In this document: positions 62,337 to 64,000 of the stretch, one piece after another | Numbering within the stretch: the first letter of the stretch is position 1 | Layout: each line of letters begins with the position of its first letter | Assembly (NCBI GenBank): GCA_034003245.1 | Contig: JAVEYY010000020.1 | Span: 16,278-80,277, forward strand | From: Perlabentimonas sp034003245 | GTDB taxonomy: Bacteria; Bacteroidota; Bacteroidia; Bacteroidales; Tenuifilaceae | DNA: 64,000 nt | Reading direction: 5' to 3' | Position numbers and translations under genes: made by a program | Notes under the pieces: model-generated | Seen by the model: the letters and a program-made list of their open reading frames with translations, nothing else | Told to the model about the DNA's origin: nothing | Database searches by the model: none

Positions 62337-62371
62337 AAAAGAGCATCTGGATTTTGACCAGATGCTCTTTT
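62337..62371 (-). terminator. Intrinsic terminator after the Cys-rich lipoprotein gene
   Basis: A perfect 14-bp stem, AAAAGAGCATCTGG (62337-62350) with CCAGATGCTCTTTT (62358-62371), closes a 7-base loop. Read leftward, the outer arm ends in a T run. It lies 21 bp after the lipoprotein stop and before the helicase gene. Confidence 0.85.
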
Positions 62372-62392
62372 GCTAGCTGAATTTGGATAAGA

Positions 62393-62767
62393 TTACAAAC
62401 AGATAGAGTTTTCCCTTACTCTGGCCATTAGAACCGCTGTAAAATGGTTCATCTCCTGAATTATTTGCGCGCGCTGCTCGGCGGTAACCTTTGAGGTGCA
62501 TTTGGCGTCGACGTATAAATCTATTGCATCTTCGCAACTATTGCTGCTGGTTCCTGTACACATATACTTGGTTTGATCGTTGGCTTGAATGTAACATTCT
62601 GAACCATCGTCGGGGCAGCAAACAGCAGGGATTTCGCATTGGGGTGCGACATCTTCAATCACAGTAAACTGCTCGCAAAACTCATCCTCACCTGTGGGTT
62701 CGCAGCCCCAAAATGCAATTGCAAATGTTGCAACCAGGGCAACGGGTAAAATCAGTTTTTTCTTCAT
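62393..62767 (-). CDS. Cys-rich predicted lipoprotein, unknown function
   Basis: 124 aa. The N-terminus LPVALVATFAIAFWGC is a lipobox with Cys22. The mature part has nine further cysteines (FCEQ, QCEIP, VCCPDD, ECYI, MCTG, SCED, KCTS, ICL), which could form up to four disulfides. I do not recognise the family. The gene is preceded, 7 bp away, by a membrane-anchored DsbA-like thioredoxin in the same direction, which is a natural candidate to fold or reduce it. A terminator closes the unit. Confidence 0.78.
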   Translation of the reverse strand: MKKKLILPVALVATFAIAFWGCEPTGEDEFCEQFTVIEDVAPQCEIPAVCCPDDGSECYIQANDQTKYMCTGTSSNSCEDAIDLYVDAKCTSKVTAEQRAQIIQEMNHFTAVLMARVRENSICL

Positions 62768-62774
62768 AGCCTTT

Positions 62775-63446
62775 CTAATTAGTGGTTTGTTTTACAATCT
62801 CGTTATTAATAATCGCTTTAAATGCTTCAAAATCTCTGTATCCAGGATAAATGGTACTGCCTATTATAAAAGTTGGGGTTCCCCGTAGCTTTAGCATCTC
62901 AAAATCCTTGGCATTCTTTGCGAGGTACTCCTCGGCATCGCCCCCCAGCAGGCACTCCGCAAAAACGATATCCTTTTCGATAAACTCATCGATCATGCTC
63001 TGGAATTCATCGGTGAACACAGCGCCAAAATCGTGAAGGAACAGCTCGTGAAGGTACTCGTAGTTGCCGTGCTTATTAACGCATACTGCTGTTTTTAACG
63101 CATTGTCGAGCGAAATGTTACCGGTATTGCCCATCAGTCGGATAATAAGTTTTGCCTTTCCGGGAACTAAAAATTCATCATTTAGGCTATGGTAAACATC
63201 GGTGAAGAACTTTTTGCAGAAGGTGCAGCTGTAGCTAAAGTAGGCAACAATTGTAACCTCGGCGTTGCTGCTACCAAAAACAATATCAAGATCCCTCTCC
63301 TCGGAGATTGATGTTTCATTATGAGTTATAGTCGTTATACGTTTTCGGTTAATCAGATTGTAGCCAACAATACCAGTGATGAGAAGGCTTATAACTATAA
63401 GTAAAATAAGCCCCCGTTTCTTTTGACTTTTGTTCATTGTTTTCAT
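62775..63446 (-). CDS. Membrane-anchored DsbA-like thioredoxin
   Basis: 223 aa. One N-terminal helix (GLILLIVISLLITGIVGY) anchors a periplasmic thioredoxin-4/DsbA-type domain. The active site is CTFC in FSYSCTFCKKFF, and the cis-Pro loop is RGTPTFIIG. The gap between the active site and cis-Pro holds the helical insertion typical of DsbA. It oxidises or isomerises disulfides. The AsmA-like gene ends 6 bp upstream and the Cys-rich lipoprotein begins 7 bp downstream, so the three are probably one operon. Confidence 0.88.
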   Translation of the reverse strand: MKTMNKSQKKRGLILLIVISLLITGIVGYNLINRKRITTITHNETSISEERDLDIVFGSSNAEVTIVAYFSYSCTFCKKFFTDVYHSLNDEFLVPGKAKLIIRLMGNTGNISLDNALKTAVCVNKHGNYEYLHELFLHDFGAVFTDEFQSMIDEFIEKDIVFAECLLGGDAEEYLAKNAKDFEMLKLRGTPTFIIGSTIYPGYRDFEAFKAIINNEIVKQTTN

Positions 63447-63452
63447 CCTTAC

Positions 63453-64000
63453 CTATTCCCTTGGTCGGGTTTGCCCCTCCCTGCGGTTGAGATCGGTGCT
63501 GTAGTTAACCAACCGGGGGTTAAATACCAGACCCAACCCAATGCCCTGAACGTTTATCTGCGATTCCATTCTTCGTCTTAGCGCGGGCTGATCCCAGCGG
63601 TGGCGCTTTTCGCCATTCCTGTCCATGGCAACAAGGTAAAGTCCTCTTCTGGATGATTGATCATCGCCCTTAAATCCATCCTTCTCCATACCCTGCTGCT
63701 TAAGCAGATTGTCGGATTTGCCCAGCAACACGTCTCGTAGGAATAGTGTTATGTGGTACTGGTAGTCGGAGTCGAAGCTTTGCACGCCCAGAGCAGCCAT
63801 ATCGACAGCAGAGCTTACTATGCTAGTTTTGGGGAAGTAGATGTTGTTCTTGTGAACAAAGATACTGGTCTCGAGCGTTCTGAACACCAGGTTTTCGAGC
63901 TCACGTAGGTTAGTGAACTTGCCCACCTCCATAAGTGGTTCAAAGTTGTATATTCCTCCATCCTCCAGCTTAAGGTCGCCCTTCATTATTATTTTGTCGT
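63453..64000 (-). CDS. AsmA-like family protein, C-terminal part only
   Basis: The frame stays open from the stop at 63453 to the right edge of the window, giving the last ~180 residues. It reads MKGDLKLEDGGIYNFEPLME, GKFTNLRELENLVFRTLETS, and a stretch with SSAVDMAALGVQSF, which matches the AsmA C-terminal domain of Bacteroidota (outer-membrane biogenesis or lipid transport). The final tail is basic and lacks further domains. It is transcribed toward the DsbA-like gene with a 6-bp gap. The N-terminal part is outside the window. Confidence 0.8.
   Translation of the reverse strand, partial: DKIIMKGDLKLEDGGIYNFEPLMEVGKFTNLRELENLVFRTLETSIFVHKNNIYFPKTSIVSSAVDMAALGVQSFDSDYQYHITLFLRDVLLGKSDNLLKQQGMEKDGFKGDDQSSRRGLYLVAMDRNGEKRHRWDQPALRRRMESQINVQGIGLGLVFNPRLVNYSTDLNRREGQTRPRE

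Noticed and set aside
1..64000. CRISPR arrays, insertion sequences, prophage or integron features
   Set aside because: No spaced direct repeats, transposase, integrase or phage structural genes were seen on either strand.

Overview
The window looks like chromosomal DNA of a member of the Bacteroidota, most likely an anaerobic or facultative Bacteroidales-type bacterium. The evidence is the set of lineage-typical genes (PurS, type B L31, DAHP synthase fused to chorismate mutase, short phosphatidylserine decarboxylase, a GlmU-like single protein, PepSY/TonB-receptor pair, AsmA-like protein), the near absence of Shine-Dalgarno sequences, and promoters of the Bacteroidota form TTTG-N18-22-TAnnTTTG in front of at least eight genes. 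No phage, insertion sequence, integrase or CRISPR array was seen. Both ends cut through genes.

Layout. 1-4.6 kb: a truncated secreted pectinesterase and an orphan membrane histidine kinase. 4.9-11.5 kb: a PepSY membrane protein, a heme-type TonB-dependent receptor and a large secreted Asp-box (BNR) repeat protein. 11.5-15.9 kb: two more orphan histidine kinases, an AhpD-like protein and a small conserved Cys/Trp protein. 16-24.2 kb: the alpha-2-macroglobulin/PBP1C pair. 24.4-25.8 kb: aromatic amino acid (DAHP synthase-chorismate mutase) and purine (PurS) genes. 25.9-34.3 kb: a sensory block in one direction: iron alcohol dehydrogenase, triple-PAS histidine kinase, NtrC-type sigma-54 activator, Cache chemoreceptor, and a REC-histidine kinase. 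34.4-38.3 kb: a three-subunit DMSO-reductase-type molybdoenzyme (DmsABC order in transcription A, B, C). 38.5-40.2 kb: a lipoprotein and a phosphate-selective-type porin.

40.3-53.5 kb is core housekeeping: rsfS-ftsH-DUF2007-cdsA-psd, birA, an SRPBCC protein, pyrE, a NUDIX hydrolase, a thioredoxin-fold protein, coaD, lon, a GlmU-like protein and rpmE (type B). This stretch is extremely compact: pyrE and the NUDIX gene diverge from overlapping start codons, and two convergent pairs have abutting or overlapping stop codons. 53.6-58 kb holds a BI-1 family protein, an AlkD-like protein, and a small surface-polysaccharide group (flippase, hexapeptide acyltransferase, PL14-like lipoprotein) followed by tRNA-His. 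58.3-64 kb holds a small unknown ORF, a sigma-54-type response regulator lacking its DNA-binding domain, a UvrD/PcrA helicase, and an operon of an AsmA-like protein, a DsbA-like thioredoxin and a Cys-rich lipoprotein.

Functionally the window combines envelope maintenance (PBP1C/A2M, AsmA, FtsH, lipid synthesis), nutrient capture (pectin, TonB receptor, porin), anaerobic respiration (Dms), and a heavy load of signalling proteins (five histidine kinases, two NtrC-like proteins, one chemoreceptor). All functional calls come from reading motifs by eye; no database search was run.
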